From contig CM032228.1 in assembly GCA_019009955.1 (NCBI GenBank), positions 256,891,501 through 256,955,500 of the forward strand: 64,000 nucleotides of DNA. Reading direction: 5' to 3'. The notes beneath the pieces are model-generated. The model saw only the letters and a program-made list of their open reading frames with translations. It was not told the DNA's origin and did not search any database. The DNA is from Riptortus pedestris. Lineage: Eukaryota > Arthropoda > Insecta > Hemiptera > Alydidae. A program made the position numbers and the translations under genes. Positions within the stretch are counted from its first letter, which is position 1. Each line of letters opens with the position of its first letter. This document shows, one piece after another, positions 36,101-43,805 of this stretch.

Positions 36101-37675
36101 GAAGAAACAATAATGTTAATGTCAAAAATAACTTTGATGTAAATGTACATTCCTGACACATTGTACAATAGACATTTCCAAACCAATGACTTCATCGAGA
36201 AACAATAGGGGCTCAATTTTATCATCAGGGGAAATCTCAATAACCACCAGATAATTTTAGAGCCTACTAATACACGATGTGACCAGAGTAAAGACCAATT
36301 AAACATTCCATAAGTTTATTCTCACACAAAGCCTGACATTTATTAAGTTCCCAGCAAATCTAATTAAAATGGATTCCAATTCCTTAAATAATAATTGATA
36401 TAGTATCTAAAAACTTAAATTTTACTGTCCAGCCTCTTTCATAAACTAATGTAATCAATCAAATACGATGACACATATAATAAATCTTGTAGTTTGAATA
36501 ACAATAGGAGCAATCATATATCATTCTTAAATGTAATTGGTTAGCATATTTGAGAAATATAATTGCGAATTTAATTATCAATAGAGATTATTGAAGAGAG
36601 AGGGGAAGATGTGAGTGTAGAACTGCAAGTAATGGTCATAATATTTAATCGAATAAACAGGAGCGTGAGGGGTATTGCTTGAAAAGATGTGAGATAATAT
36701 TTTTCTCGGGGGAGGGCCTTCTGAAACAATTAATACTATGTAATTCATAAATTGTTTTAAACAATACAGCAGGAGAATAGAGGAAAGGGAAAGTAGTGAT
36801 TTAATGATTAGGACATGTTTCTCGAAAGAAAATATTTCTAAACTTAAGAAATGTCATTTAGGCAATGATAAGACAATTGTACACAAGTCAAATAAATGCC
36901 ATGGATAGTTGTAGTCAATTAAGATAGGGCCATAATATCACGAATATGTGTATCAAGTAAAACTCACCAGAAAGCATAATTGTGGCCAATTGTGAATGAA
37001 ATACCGATAGGTGTAAATGGAATAAGGCTCAGATAAATCCTTCTGAATTAGCCTCATTATATCAGGCATCTGAAGTTCGGATTCATAAGAAACATAAGTG
37101 ATATCGCCCAAAGGGCTACTGTCATCCTTATTTACATTCACATCCCCAGACGAGCTTTGCGATCCTTCACAATCGCCCGGAGAACTTACATCCTGCTTAG
37201 AAGAACTCGAAGCTCCAGACAAAATTGCAGCTTCCTTAAAATCGGGGCTTATATTTACACTAGGGGAGGATTCCTTGACAGGGGAATGATCATTGTCATT
37301 TTTTTGGTCATCAGTTGAATTGATTTCACTTTCATTTGGAGTTTCACTAGCTTTAACACATGTTTCACATTGACTAGAAATATCTTTAGAATTTTCTATG
37401 GTGCAACAATCACTATCGACAAAATGTTCACTTTCTATGCCGTTTGAGAGTTTTGTAGGCCCATTCAAACTAAGTCCACTAAACTTTTCACACGACTTAA
37501 TTAAATCGACATCTGTAAGAACTTCGTCAGTTTTAGAATGTAAAATTGTTAAGTTGCAATTAGTATCTTCCAATGTCTTCTTAACATCTTTCTTTTTACT
37601 CGAAATAAACTTTTGAGAGTTAACTTCAACACTTAAACCATTATTTTCACTGTTTCGTTCTTGATGTTGTTCCAT
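22187..37675 (-). CDS. Naa30: NAA30, catalytic subunit of NatC N-terminal acetyltransferase (four exons)
   Basis: NAA30 (yeast Mak3) transfers acetyl from acetyl-CoA to N-terminal Met of proteins with hydrophobic second residues, as part of NatC on ribosomes. Exons read on the minus strand: 36968-37675, 32451-32574, 28448-28503, 22187-22324. The phases (0, 1, 0) fit and the joined frame is 341 codons plus TGA. Residues 1 to about 190 are Ser/Asp/Lys-rich and probably disordered, as in animal homologues. The GNAT core begins at [20 protein letters not shown] and continues [70 protein letters not shown], and ends [18 protein letters not shown]. The acetyl-CoA loop reads RKRKIG where the textbook motif is R/Q-x-x-G-x-G. 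The start has A at -3 and G at +4. The gene is head-to-head with ALG13. Introns of about 4.4, 3.9 and 6.1 kb are filled with transposon relics. Confidence 0.95.
22407..22568 (+). repeat. tRNA-derived SINE with deleted B-box region
   Basis: ATCAGGTTAGCCATGTGAAT head, then jumps to AACTAAATAAACTTTTTAAT and AACCTGTAGATAACCCGTCT; the middle of the tRNA-like head is missing. Lies in NAA30 intron 3. Confidence 0.7.
22835..24029 (-). repeat. Family A copy carrying a solo LTR
   Basis: Left part (22835-22949) ends TTTTAATCCAACG; right part (23702-24029) resumes AACGCATAATAACAG and runs to GACTTTCCTTAAGGGAAATC. Removing the LTR and one AACG restores the usual family A text. Confidence 0.75.
22950..23701 (+). 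mobile_element. Solo LTR (752 bp) with 4-bp target duplication
   Basis: Starts TGTAATGAAATTGCC and ends CAGATCGCAACA, flanked by AACG on both sides (22946-22949 and 23702-23705). It has a promoter-like CTATATAAGGACC near 23292 and AATAAATTTATA near 23562. A related copy lies on the minus strand at 42166-42700. No internal coding region, primer-binding site or polypurine tract adjoins it, so it is a solo LTR of an LTR retrotransposon; a 4-bp duplication would suit Ty3/gypsy-like or Pao-like elements but does not decide. Confidence 0.85.
24030..24655. other. Intronic DNA, nothing recognised
   Basis: Mixed composition, somewhat less AT-rich than the surroundings between 24100 and 24350, with a short TCTCTC run near 24300. 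No open frame supported. It may be a decayed part of the element whose relic follows. Confidence 0.3.
24660..25190 (-). pseudogene. Decayed coding relic of unrecognised protein, probably transposon-derived
   Basis: The minus strand gives protein-like pieces in broken frames: [20 protein letters not shown] then [20 protein letters not shown] (about 25190-25070), [20 protein letters not shown] (about 24955-24895), and [20 protein letters not shown] then [15 protein letters not shown] (about 24845-24740). The acidic stretch followed by a helical segment recalls tails of pogo/jerky-type transposases, but I could not identify it. Stops and frame changes show it is not functional. It sits in NAA30 intron 3. 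Confidence 0.35.
25267..25300 (+). repeat. (CT)n microsatellite
   Basis: About 17 CT units preceded by a degenerate GCACGCACG stretch. Confidence 0.95.
25310..25671. other. AT-rich intronic DNA, nothing recognised
   Basis: Very AT-rich, with no feature supported. Confidence 0.4.
25672..25740. repeat. (AT)n microsatellite
   Basis: About 69 bp of AT with one GAT interruption. Confidence 0.95.
26154..26222. repeat. (AT)n microsatellite abutting a retroelement 3' end
   Basis: About 68 bp of AT directly beside the 3' end (minus strand) of the element at 26223-27007, so it may have grown from that element's tail. Confidence 0.9.
26223..27007 (-). pseudogene. Non-LTR retrotransposon 3' part with C-terminal coding relic (copy 1)
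   Basis: A minus-strand open frame of 173 codons (26310-26831), starting [20 protein letters not shown], contains [20 protein letters not shown] and [20 protein letters not shown], ending [11 protein letters not shown]. Upstream, in another frame, [20 protein letters not shown] is a frameshifted continuation. The N-R/K-P-D-I-x-x-x-D...IIDIAVP pattern is typical of C-terminal regions of some insect non-LTR retrotransposons. The 3' untranslated part carries CAACCGATATGGA and ends at the AT tract. The 5' end is truncated. A second copy is at 27860-28369 and a weaker one at 35262-35450. Confidence 0.65.
27075..27298 (-). repeat. tRNA-derived SINE, full length
   Basis: From tail ATTTATTAACATATACTTTT through GGTTACCACCCTTTTCTAGC, B-box complement AGAATCGAACTCGCC, to CATATGGCTAACCTGAGCCC. 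It is followed at once by a (TA)n tract. Confidence 0.85.
27303..27364. repeat. (AT)n microsatellite
   Basis: About 62 bp of AT next to the 5' end of the SINE. Confidence 0.95.
27565..27830 (+). mobile_element. Possible mariner-like end fragment
   Basis: TTGGGTTGTTCGGAAAATAA resembles the terminal repeat of insect mariner elements. About 190 bp inside, ATGCCAAGGCGTGATTTCAG opens a short frame, and a neighbouring frame resembles the start of a mariner transposase ([10 protein letters not shown]). The other terminal repeat was not found, so the element is truncated if real. Confidence 0.35.
27860..28369 (-). pseudogene. Non-LTR retrotransposon 3' part, copy 2 of the family at 26223
   Basis: Near-identical layout to copy 1: AAAACTGGAGTAAAATCCAT on the plus strand marks the 3' end. 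Minus-strand frames 28140-28334 ([20 protein letters not shown]) and 27952-28155 ([20 protein letters not shown]) together cover the same protein with a break near 28150. The tail is A-rich. It ends only about 70 bp from NAA30 exon 3. Confidence 0.65.
28448..28503 (-). CDS. Naa30: NAA30 exon 3 (56 bp)
   Basis: Short exon between TTTCCAG and GTAATC; encodes [19 protein letters not shown] once joined to the last base of exon 2. It is embedded just downstream of a retroelement relic. Confidence 0.92.
28540..29017. other. NAA30 intron 2, nothing recognised
   Basis: AT-rich without supported features. The exon 2 to 3 intron contains the SINE, family A and LINE copies listed next. Confidence 0.4.
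29018..29805 (-). repeat. tRNA-derived SINE split by a family A element
   Basis: SINE text ATATTTATCAACATCCACTT...GGTGGGACTAGAGATTT (29018-29111) breaks off and resumes TATATTTAATGATGTCATTC CTAATAAATTCC (29762-29805). The missing middle is replaced by the family A copy at 29111-29761. The unbroken SINE has GATTTTATTTAATG at this point. Confidence 0.85.
29111..29761 (+). repeat. Family A full-length short-subfamily copy inside a SINE
   Basis: TTAGCAGTTTCCCTTAAGGG at the left, (TA)n at 29221-29275, CGGATCGAAAAAGTGTATAG, CCACCGAGAGCTTTGGTGGC, hairpin ACGCAGCCCCTGCGT and GACGGACTTTTTT at the right. The left palindrome has lost a few bases. Confidence 0.85.
29806..30711. other. NAA30 intron 2, nothing recognised
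   Basis: A GC-richer patch at 30360-30480 (GGGATTCCCGAGCAGCCCGC) resembles neither a coding exon nor a repeat seen elsewhere in the window. The rest is AT-rich. Confidence 0.35.
30712..31845 (+). pseudogene. Non-LTR retrotransposon reverse-transcriptase relic with 3' end
   Basis: Plus-strand pieces, in shifting frames, follow the reverse-transcriptase order: DEDQFGFRS then a stop then [72 protein letters not shown], in which FADD is the catalytic motif; [15 protein letters not shown]; and [16 protein letters not shown]-terminal part [20 protein letters not shown] follows. This is the endonuclease/reverse-transcriptase type common in insect genomes (RTE/CR1-like; clade not resolved). The 5' half is absent. 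Stops at several points and frameshifts make it a dead copy. Related fragments: 6600-7122 and 51200-52320. Confidence 0.8.
31846..32450. other. NAA30 intron 1-2 boundary region, nothing recognised
   Basis: A GC-richer patch at 32110-32225 (GGACGGCCAGGGGATTGGCT) has no readable frame. Similar in character to the patch at 30360-30480, so it may be a decayed repeat. Confidence 0.3.
32451..32574 (-). CDS. Naa30: NAA30 exon 2 (acetyl-CoA binding region)
   Basis: 124 bp after a TTTTTCCACAG acceptor, ending in phase 1 before GTAACT. Encodes [20 protein letters not shown] then [20 protein letters not shown]. The Gly of the nucleotide loop is completed by exon 3. Confidence 0.93.
32638..32768 (-). 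repeat. tRNA-derived SINE fragment, diverged
   Basis: GAATTTTATTTAATGAATTT, CTCTAGGTTTATCAAGTATA and GGCCAGTCTAACTGGGCCCC match the head half of the SINE in reverse. It starts about 60 bp upstream of NAA30 exon 2. Confidence 0.7.
33622..34222 (+). mobile_element. Merlin-type DNA transposon, 601 bp, perfect inverted ends and 8-bp target duplication
   Basis: The ends are exact inverted repeats of 24 bp: the left begins GGGTCTTTTTTACTTAACAC and the right ends GTGTTAAGTAAAAAAGACCC. Both sides carry GAAAATTA (33614-33621 and 34223-34230), matching the 8-9-bp duplications known for Merlin. Inside, a transposase C-terminal relic is readable. Removing the element and one duplication restores the normal family A text (GAGAAGAAAATTATTCTGAT). 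Confidence 0.93.
33859..34074 (+). pseudogene. Merlin (ISXO2-like) transposase C-terminal fragment
   Basis: The open reading [20 protein letters not shown] continues [35 protein letters not shown] and [15 protein letters not shown] before a stop. N-x-F-V-D-P-x-T-G-A-H-T-Q-x-I-E-x-x-W is the family hallmark. Just upstream a second frame reads [13 protein letters not shown], the expected preceding segment, so one frameshift separates them. The N-terminal part with the first catalytic residues is missing, so this copy depends on another source of transposase. Confidence 0.88.
34800..35196 (-). repeat. Family A fragment, diverged
   Basis: ATGCAAATATCTTGATTAAT, GGACTCATAACTACAAAGAT, a CCCTCCCTTCTTCTC block and the end CTTCAGGGAAATCTGCTAAA. 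Confidence 0.6.
35262..35450 (+). pseudogene. Retrotransposon C-terminal relic
   Basis: Plus-strand [20 protein letters not shown] resembles the [20 protein letters not shown] segment of the element at 26223 and 27860, but the similarity ends soon after. Probably a diverged member of the same group. Confidence 0.45.
35455..36967. other. NAA30 intron 1, nothing recognised
   Basis: About 1.5 kb of AT-rich DNA without coding or repeat signals I can support. Confidence 0.4.
36968..37675 (-). CDS. Naa30: NAA30 exon 1 (disordered N-terminus and start of GNAT domain)
   Basis: 236 codons, ends Leu-Cys-Phe-Leu before a GTGAGT donor, phase 0. The low-complexity N-terminal part holds many Ser, Asp and Lys residues; the last 45 residues are strongly conserved family sequence. 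Confidence 0.93.
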
Positions 37676-38158
37676 GTTACTTTATATTACGAAATTGGAA
37701 ACAAGTGCTCGGGGCTGTTAGAAATAGATAAATATTTACATCTATACATTATAGCAATTGATAAGGGTCTAAATGAGAAGTCAATTGGTGACAGCAAATG
37801 CACACTACTACTAGGCCATATTAAAGTGTGGTTCACCAAGTTAAAGCCATCTAGATAACGAAAGAACCTATACAATCAGCTGGGTAAATACCCTATCGAG
37901 AAGAGAGCACAAATCGATACCATTCTCTGAAACTTTTATACATCTTAAAGTTTTCACTCTAAATTAATCCATTTATATTTTTAAAAATTATACTATTTTT
38001 ATTGTTTTATATGCAGTTTTTTAAAGAATTTATGAGTAACAATAGCGTTATTGATAATTCCAATGAGAAAAATTACAAAGGGCACGTGTGGGAAGGTTAT
38101 TTCATGGTTAATGTTTGTTTAGCTTGTTTGGAATGTCAGTGATTATGGAAACTCTAAA
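37676..38158. promoter_or_regulatory. Shared divergent promoter region of NAA30 and ALG13
   Basis: 483 bp separate the two start codons, which face away from each other, so both promoters and leaders must fit here unless an upstream non-coding exon exists. The NAA30-proximal 250 bp is of mixed composition and the rest AT-rich. No canonical TATA box could be assigned with confidence. No transposon relic was seen in this interval, unlike most others in the window. Confidence 0.6.
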
Positions 38159-38242
38159 ATGGTAGAAAGAGTATTCGTCACCGTTGGAACTACTAAATTT
38201 GATAAATTAATCAATACTATTGTTAGCCCTATTGTTATCAAC
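38159..38242 (+). CDS. Alg13: ALG13 exon 1
   Basis: 28 codons with the N-terminal beta-strand and Gly-rich turn VFVTVGTT; phase 0 donor GTAAGC. Confidence 0.93.
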
Positions 38243-40761
38243 GTAAGCTATTTCTTTTTAAAAATATTCTAATTTTCTAGTAATTTATGACAGCATGTAG
38301 TTGTTACTCCGTTTTACTTAATCCTCTTTTGCTTCAGTGTCAAACAATGTGCAATGTAAACTTTTTTTTAATTTGAAAAAATAAAACTTTTATATCAGAT
38401 GACTTACAAAGTCAGTAAAGTTTTACCTTAGCGAACTGCACTCCTTCACTTAATCTGAACTACTAAAATTTGAGTCAATAATTGAATAAAATTTTACTTA
38501 CAATTTTTGCAAGTTTTTACTGAAAGCAAATGATTCATGTTGTACATACATGGAACTATGGTAAATTGGCTGGAATCATCTTTACTTGTTTCATTATCAA
38601 AGCAAAAGAACGGTCAAAATAGGAGTTCACCTTTAATTTTAGTGAATTTCACAATAATAACAATTCTTACTAATGACAGTATGTCGCTTAAAAAGTAATT
38701 TACTTAGAAAATTTGAATTATTTCTTGTATTTTTTTTTAAACTTTAAAAGCGACTTATAATTATATTTAGATATCTATTTTGTGTTACATAACACCGGTA
38801 GCCATAATAACAGGCAGGAAGAAATTCAAGTTTCTTCTTCAACCGAGTTTTTTTTTTTGGATCTAGGAGCAATGTAGTTTACTGAATATTTTATACACAA
38901 GCATTTAAATTCTGAGATCATTTATTGCAAGAGAATTGCCCTGAAAATAACATCAAAAGAATTTAATGCTTAGTGGTAAATGTCCCCTAAAGTTTATATT
39001 ATTTCAATACTGTTTGCAAATGTCATTTTTTTAAATTATCTTTAACACAATATATATAAAGTGCTTCATAATGTAACAGCTTATTGTTAATATGACATGG
39101 GCAGGAGTCTGGTTTACTCAAGGCTAATAAAATCTCGTTCGTGAAATTTTGACGTTAATTTTACAGGTATATTTTGGAAATAACGATTGTTGTGTAACAT
39201 ATATATGTATGAATCTCTCATAATTCAAAAATTGGCTTGCCTTAGTATGTTGAAATTGTATTAGAGGGATTATTACAACTTTTAGTTGTGCACTTCCTCT
39301 TTCAACTAAAATTGACTGAGGAGGAGGGAAAAAAAGTCTGTCTCACAGGGGCTGCACGAACTAAGCAGATTTCCCTCATGCTGGTATGACATCCTACTGA
39401 TCCTTACCCCCAATATGTTTTCTATTTCTGTTGGTTTTGGAGCAAGGATTATCCTGATTGTTTTCCTTCAGCTTTCTTTATGCTATCAAGATCACTTTTG
39501 CAATTGAGGTTAAGAGTCTTACTGGCATATAGGGTTTCCAGCTTTACAACTGCGCTATAATGATGGATTTTAGCAGATTTCCATTAAGGGATGTGTGTGT
39601 GTGCGCATGCGTGTATATATATATTTGTCTGTTGTTGTTTGTCTAGCGGTCACAATTATTGTTTGGTCATTACCAAACTTCATATTTAGTCGTTTTATGT
39701 AAAAAGAGAAATCAATTTCAAGGGAAGAATTTTGAAAATTCAAAATATCTTTGTTACTATAAATCAAATCGAATATGGTAAAGAATGAGTCATATTACAA
39801 ATTAAATGTACTATAAATATTGTTATATACATTTACCTTATACAGATATTTACATTTTCCAGTTTTCAGCCGTCAGTAAACCCCCACTTCTACTCGTGTT
39901 ATGTAAACAATCTCTGTTTATAATAAACCACATTATTCGAACCTTAAATACCAAATATTGTTTTCCAGAGACCTTTATCATACGAGATAGATGAATATAT
40001 GTTATTGTTATCCCCCCCCCCTCTGTCTTAAATTCTTAGACTCCTAACATTTGATTGATTGAGATAAAATTTATTCTTATTCATTATAAATTACAGTACT
40101 AGATTTAGTACATAGTTACCTGTTTGTTTACATTTGAGACACTTTCTGCCGGGAGGGGAAAGATCTCTTATTACCGTTTGTATTTATTCACCTAAAATTC
40201 ACTGTGGTGTTGTATTAGCAATATTTAGGTTTATCTATTATTAAACTTCCTGTGGGAAATCTGTTTCGCAGCCCCTGCGTGATGGACTTTTTGTGTTAAC
40301 ACTCATACCTTTTTTGTTTTATATTATAAATTATTTTGTTGCAGAGTCTTAAAAAGAAAGGATGTAAGAAAATTGTCCTCCAGATCGGGAATGGTGTTGA
40401 GCCGATAATCGACGATAGGATAGGAGATGGAGTGAGCATAGAGTATTACCGCCTCAAGGACTCGATCAGAGAAGACATAGCAGATTGCGATCTAGTTATC
40501 AGCCACGCAGGAGCTGGCTGCTGCCTAGAGACTCTCGAAGCTGACAAACCTCTCATTGCAGTTATCAACCAAGATCTCATGAACAACCATCAGGTTGAAG
40601 TCGCCTCCAAACTCAATGACGATGGCTATCTTTATTCTGCGACTTGTGATAATCTCTTCTACATAATTGACAATGCAGACTTTTCGAAACTTAAAGCTTT
40701 CCCTAAGAGAGACCCTTCATTATTCGCTAGATCGTTAGATTATATAATGGGATTTTCCTAG
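38159..40761 (+). CDS. Alg13: ALG13, catalytic subunit of UDP-GlcNAc transferase (two exons)
   Basis: ALG13 with the membrane anchor ALG14 adds the second GlcNAc to dolichol-PP-GlcNAc on the cytosolic face of the ER in N-glycan assembly. Exon 1 (38159-38242) encodes MVERVFVTVGTTKFDKLINT and IVSPIVIN and ends in phase 0 at GTAAGC. Exon 2 (40345-40761) follows TTTGTTGCAG and encodes SLKKKGCKKIVLQIGNGVEP, YYRLKDSIREDIADCDLVIS, HAGAGCCLETLEADKPLIAV, INQDLMNNHQVEVASKLNDD, and ends SLDYIMGFS. The product is 166 residues, the usual size of the short catalytic form, and holds the glycosyltransferase family 28 signature FVTVGTT...ISHAGAG...LE...P...N..L..NHQ. The start has A at -3 and G at +4, and an in-frame stop lies upstream. 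The single intron is about 2.1 kb and holds repeats. The long vertebrate form with OTU and Tudor domains is not seen. Confidence 0.96.
38243..39195. other. ALG13 intron, AT-rich part
   Basis: No feature recognised; long T and A runs. Confidence 0.4.
39200..39425 (-). repeat. Family A relative, diverged fragment
   Basis: The part 39326-39400 reads GTCTGTCTCACAGGGGCTGC and AAGCAGATTTCCCTCATGCT, the 3' hairpin end of family A on the minus strand. The part before it (AGTTGTGCACTTCCTCTTTC) matches diverged relatives at 43530 and 53150. Confidence 0.55.
39567..40291 (+). repeat. Family A long-subfamily copy in the ALG13 intron
   Basis: GATTTTAGCAGATTTCCATT, a short TGTG/TATA core, ATTTAGTCGTTTTATGTAAA, TTCAGCCGTCAGTAAACCCC, and the end TCGCAGCCCCTGCGTGATGG. 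It ends only about 50 bp before ALG13 exon 2. Confidence 0.75.
40345..40761 (+). CDS. Alg13: ALG13 exon 2
   Basis: 138 codons plus TAG, with the C-terminal Rossmann domain; HAGAG and NNHQ segments bind the UDP-sugar in the family. Confidence 0.96.
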   Translation, partial: SLKKKGCKKIVLQIGNGVEPIIDDRIGDGVSIEYYRLKDSIREDIADCDLVISHAGAGCCLETLEADKPLIAVINQDLMNNHQVEVASKLNDDGYLYSATCDNLFYIIDNADFSKLKAFPKRDPSLFARSLDYIMGFS

Positions 40762-40823
40762 CATCAGCATTTTTCATGCGGCTCTGTCCGTAGTGATTGG
40801 ATATTTCTTTTATTATAGTAATG

Positions 40824-40829
40824 AATAAA
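40824..40829 (+). promoter_or_regulatory. Polyadenylation signal of ALG13
   Basis: AATAAA 63 bp after the ALG13 stop codon, followed by a T-rich stretch. Confidence 0.6.
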
Positions 40830-41504
40830 TTTTTCTTGCATAAGTTTTATTATGAACAAAAAGACATTGTTTAATAGAAACATTGTTATCATTAGCAGAT
40901 TTCCTTTGTAAAATAAATATTTGTATATTTGTAGTAGCTGTAATTTATTGTTTGTTAGCAAACTATATCTTTCATTTAAAACTCACCATGTGTTAATGAC
41001 AGAAATATGTTCACGAGTGGGAGCTAAAATGCACAATCTCTGATGACATGAGTTGGATTGAAATATGTTAATATGACCAATTTATGTTGTTTTACACTTC
41101 TCTGCTGGGAACTCATTCTGCTTCTCAAGGATGTTCTTATCTTGCGTTGTCAGTATTGTTTAGATTATATTTCTCCGGTTTTATAACTGACTTCTTCATC
41201 TGGAGATTGCAGCTCCAGATCTTTTGAAATGAAAATGAGGAAGAATATAATCGGTGTACTATGGATACTGTGAGAGAAAGGCCGTCTTTAAAAATCAGAA
41301 TAACCGATCTTGGAGGATATTTGAGTTATTTTTAGCCTTTTGTAGTCTCCTCCCCACTACTTTTCGTGTGATTTGTACACGGAAAACTGTTATACCACTG
41401 CTAATAGTTAAGTACACCTTAAATTCGAGTTTCAAGAATGTTTTATGCTGAGTTCTTATTGAAAGAGAAATATTGAATTGAATGCCAGGCAATTTTAATT
41501 ACCT
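40830..41504. other. 3' flank of ALG13, nothing recognised
   Basis: A patch at 41100-41230 is less AT-rich but has no frame or repeat signature. Confidence 0.35.
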
Positions 41505-41556
41505 CTGTGAGGGAAATCTGCTTAGATTCTGTGGCTGCTGCGTGACAGATTTTTTT
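41505..41556 (+). repeat. Family A 3' hairpin-end fragment
   Basis: GGGAAATCTGCTTAGATTCT then GCTGCTGCGTGACAGATTTT: the terminal 50 bp of the element only. Confidence 0.6.
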
Positions 41557-41929
41557 ATTATTATATCAGTCAATTATTACTATTTGCTTAGGTTTCATTT
41601 ATGGGGAAGAACAATACATTTAATTGGGGCATTTATTTATATATATTAGGATATAAGAAATATGACTGAGACTTGAATACATTGTTTTCGTATGTAACAC
41701 CATTTGTCTGTGATTCTAGCTCAACTGTGTTCTGTGATCATTGAAGTCATTAAATAGAAACATTTTTATCTTTAAGAAATATGCTTATTTTTGTGATCTT
41801 CCTTTTCCTTATGCTATCATCTTGGCTGAAGGCAGTGTTGGTATAACTGACGAACCTGGTTTTTTTTTTAGTTGAAATCATTTTTAGACTTGGTCATATA
41901 ATTTTTATTTTTTGATTTTTTTTATAGAT

Positions 41930-42165
41930 AATTATTAATTTTTGTTTGATCATTACCAAACTTTTAAAATGTTTTATGTAGAATTAAAGATCAAGTTCGT
42001 TAATGGCCGAAATCCGATCAGTGGGAAGGGGGGGGGGTTTAGAGGCGGAATTTTGAAAATTCTTAATATATCCGTTATTATGTGTTAGATCGAAAAATTG
42101 TATAGGACCAACCTTACCATTATAGGACCCCTCATCTTACTATAAAAGTAATTGTCTATAAATGT
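41930..42165 (+). repeat. Family A partial copy interrupted by an LTR
   Basis: TTTGTTTGATCATTACCAAA, GATCAAGTTCGTTAATGGCC, a long G run, TTAGATCGAAAAATTGTATA and TCTATAAATGTTG, where the LTR begins. Confidence 0.7.
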
Positions 42166-42700
42166 TGTTGCGATCTGGCTGCGGGAATAGGCAGTGGAAG
42201 CTGTAAGAAATGATAATTCCCACAACCAAATCACTAACAAGAATTTAGGAAGGGTTCACCAACAATCGACTCTGGACCCCCGTCCAGGTCCTGGTCTCCC
42301 GTCTAGAAGATACCGCATATAACTGATCTTAATCCCTTCGCCATGTCGCCCTTTTATAGCCTGAGCCGATGTCGCACTTTGCACCCGCCGATCAAAATAT
42401 GCTCAAAAAGTGTATTTAACAGGAAATTATAATCGAAATTCATCCGTAATATTAATTAGTGTATCGACTTTAAGAGCTTTGAATGTTATTATAAAAATCC
42501 ATCTGCGTTATCTACTAAAATACCAGAGCACATGGTGACTTAACTCCAAATTGGATATAACTCTTATTTAAAGGTAAAAACTAGACATTTAAGTATTCAT
42601 AAATAATTATCTTAATATGCTTTGTGCTGGCATTATACAGAATATAAAATATATGGTCATTTGTGATGAGTTTTTGTAATGCAATGTCAGATTCATTACA
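42166..42700 (-). mobile_element. Solo LTR, second copy, 535 bp
   Basis: On the minus strand starts TGTAATGAATCTGACATTGC and ends CAGCCAGATCGCAACA, matching the LTR at 22950-23701 but about 200 bp shorter in the middle. It has CTATAAAAGGGCG in the promoter position. Flanks ATGT (42162-42165) and ATGC (42701-42704) agree at three of four bases. The right flank does not continue the family A text, so a deletion may have removed it. Confidence 0.8.
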
Positions 42701-42704
42701 ATGC

Positions 42705-43525
42705 TAAAAAAGGGAGTTATATACAATTAGAAGGACTTATAAATGAAGTACATAATGGTAAATAGTATGTTTATTTACCTAAAAATGATGCAATAAATCT
42801 AATAATTTAGTTTTTGATAAATACTGTTGCCCTGGAGCTGCTATAAAATATCAAATCATCAAAAAAAAAAAAAAAAAATCATCTAATTTGATGACAAATA
42901 ATAGCACACTTATATAATTATGAAAGAAAAAGAAAAGGCAAGAAGAAAGAAAAGAAAGGAATCTCATAAAGAAATGAGGCTTACAAAATGGCGATCTCTA
43001 AGGCATAGTGTTTTTAAAATTAATTATTTAAAAAAAAAATAATAGCTCTCTTAATATCTATTATGTGCTAAACAAGCGTAAAATATCAAATACAATTTTT
43101 AAAAATAATAAATAAACTAGTGAAACCTACATTTTTGAAGCAGTATTTTATATGTACAGAACACAATGCCCTTTGTTTAACAAGGTGTGTGTGAACATGT
43201 ATGTGTTTTTAATAGGGATTATTCATGTCTCTATTATATAAATAGGAATTATTTAATATACTCAACTTTCTATTAATTCCACTTTAATGTATTTATTTCC
43301 CCTTTTTTTTTACAATTTGTGTTTTTGTTAAAAGGTTTTATTGATTTGATATTATTCATGTTGTGTTTCCGTAGTTTAATGCTTTATATTCTTCCTGTTT
43401 GTTTTAAAATTGTTTGTCATTTATACTGCCTTGTATAAACTAAAGGAGGCATTTAAATTGGACAAATGTTTACAATGGAATTATCCATTTTGCACTTCCC
43501 TGAAACAGTATAGGTCTGTACCTAT
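42705..43525. other. AT-rich intergenic DNA, nothing recognised
   Basis: Contains an A run of about 19 at 42859-42877. No coding signal. Confidence 0.4.
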
Positions 43526-43529
43526 TTAT

Positions 43530-43800
43530 TTATCTTGCATTACTCAAAAATAACTAGCTTCAGAATATTGAAATTACACATTCGGAATTGTTGTAAGATC
43601 TAGTTGTGCATCTCTTCTTTTAGGAGCAAAATAAAGAATCTCAAATTTTTCGTACAATAAATTTGTATATGATCTTTGTTGTTTTCCATGAAAAGATCTA
43701 TAAAATGTGCTCTATGACATTTTTTAATCAGATGCATTGGAACTGAGATATTGCATGTCACTTCTAAATGAAGTGCAGCCAAACATTTTGTTGCCTACAC
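43530..43800 (-). repeat. Diverged family A relative (copy of the 53150 repeat)
   Basis: AGTTGTGCATCTCTTCTTTT, CTATGACATTTTTTAATCAG and GCAGCCAAACATTTTGTTGC match 53150-53470. The phrase GACATTTTTTAATCAGATGC corresponds to the CATTTTTCGATCCGACGT phrase of family A. Confidence 0.5.
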
Positions 43801-43805
43801 CAGAG

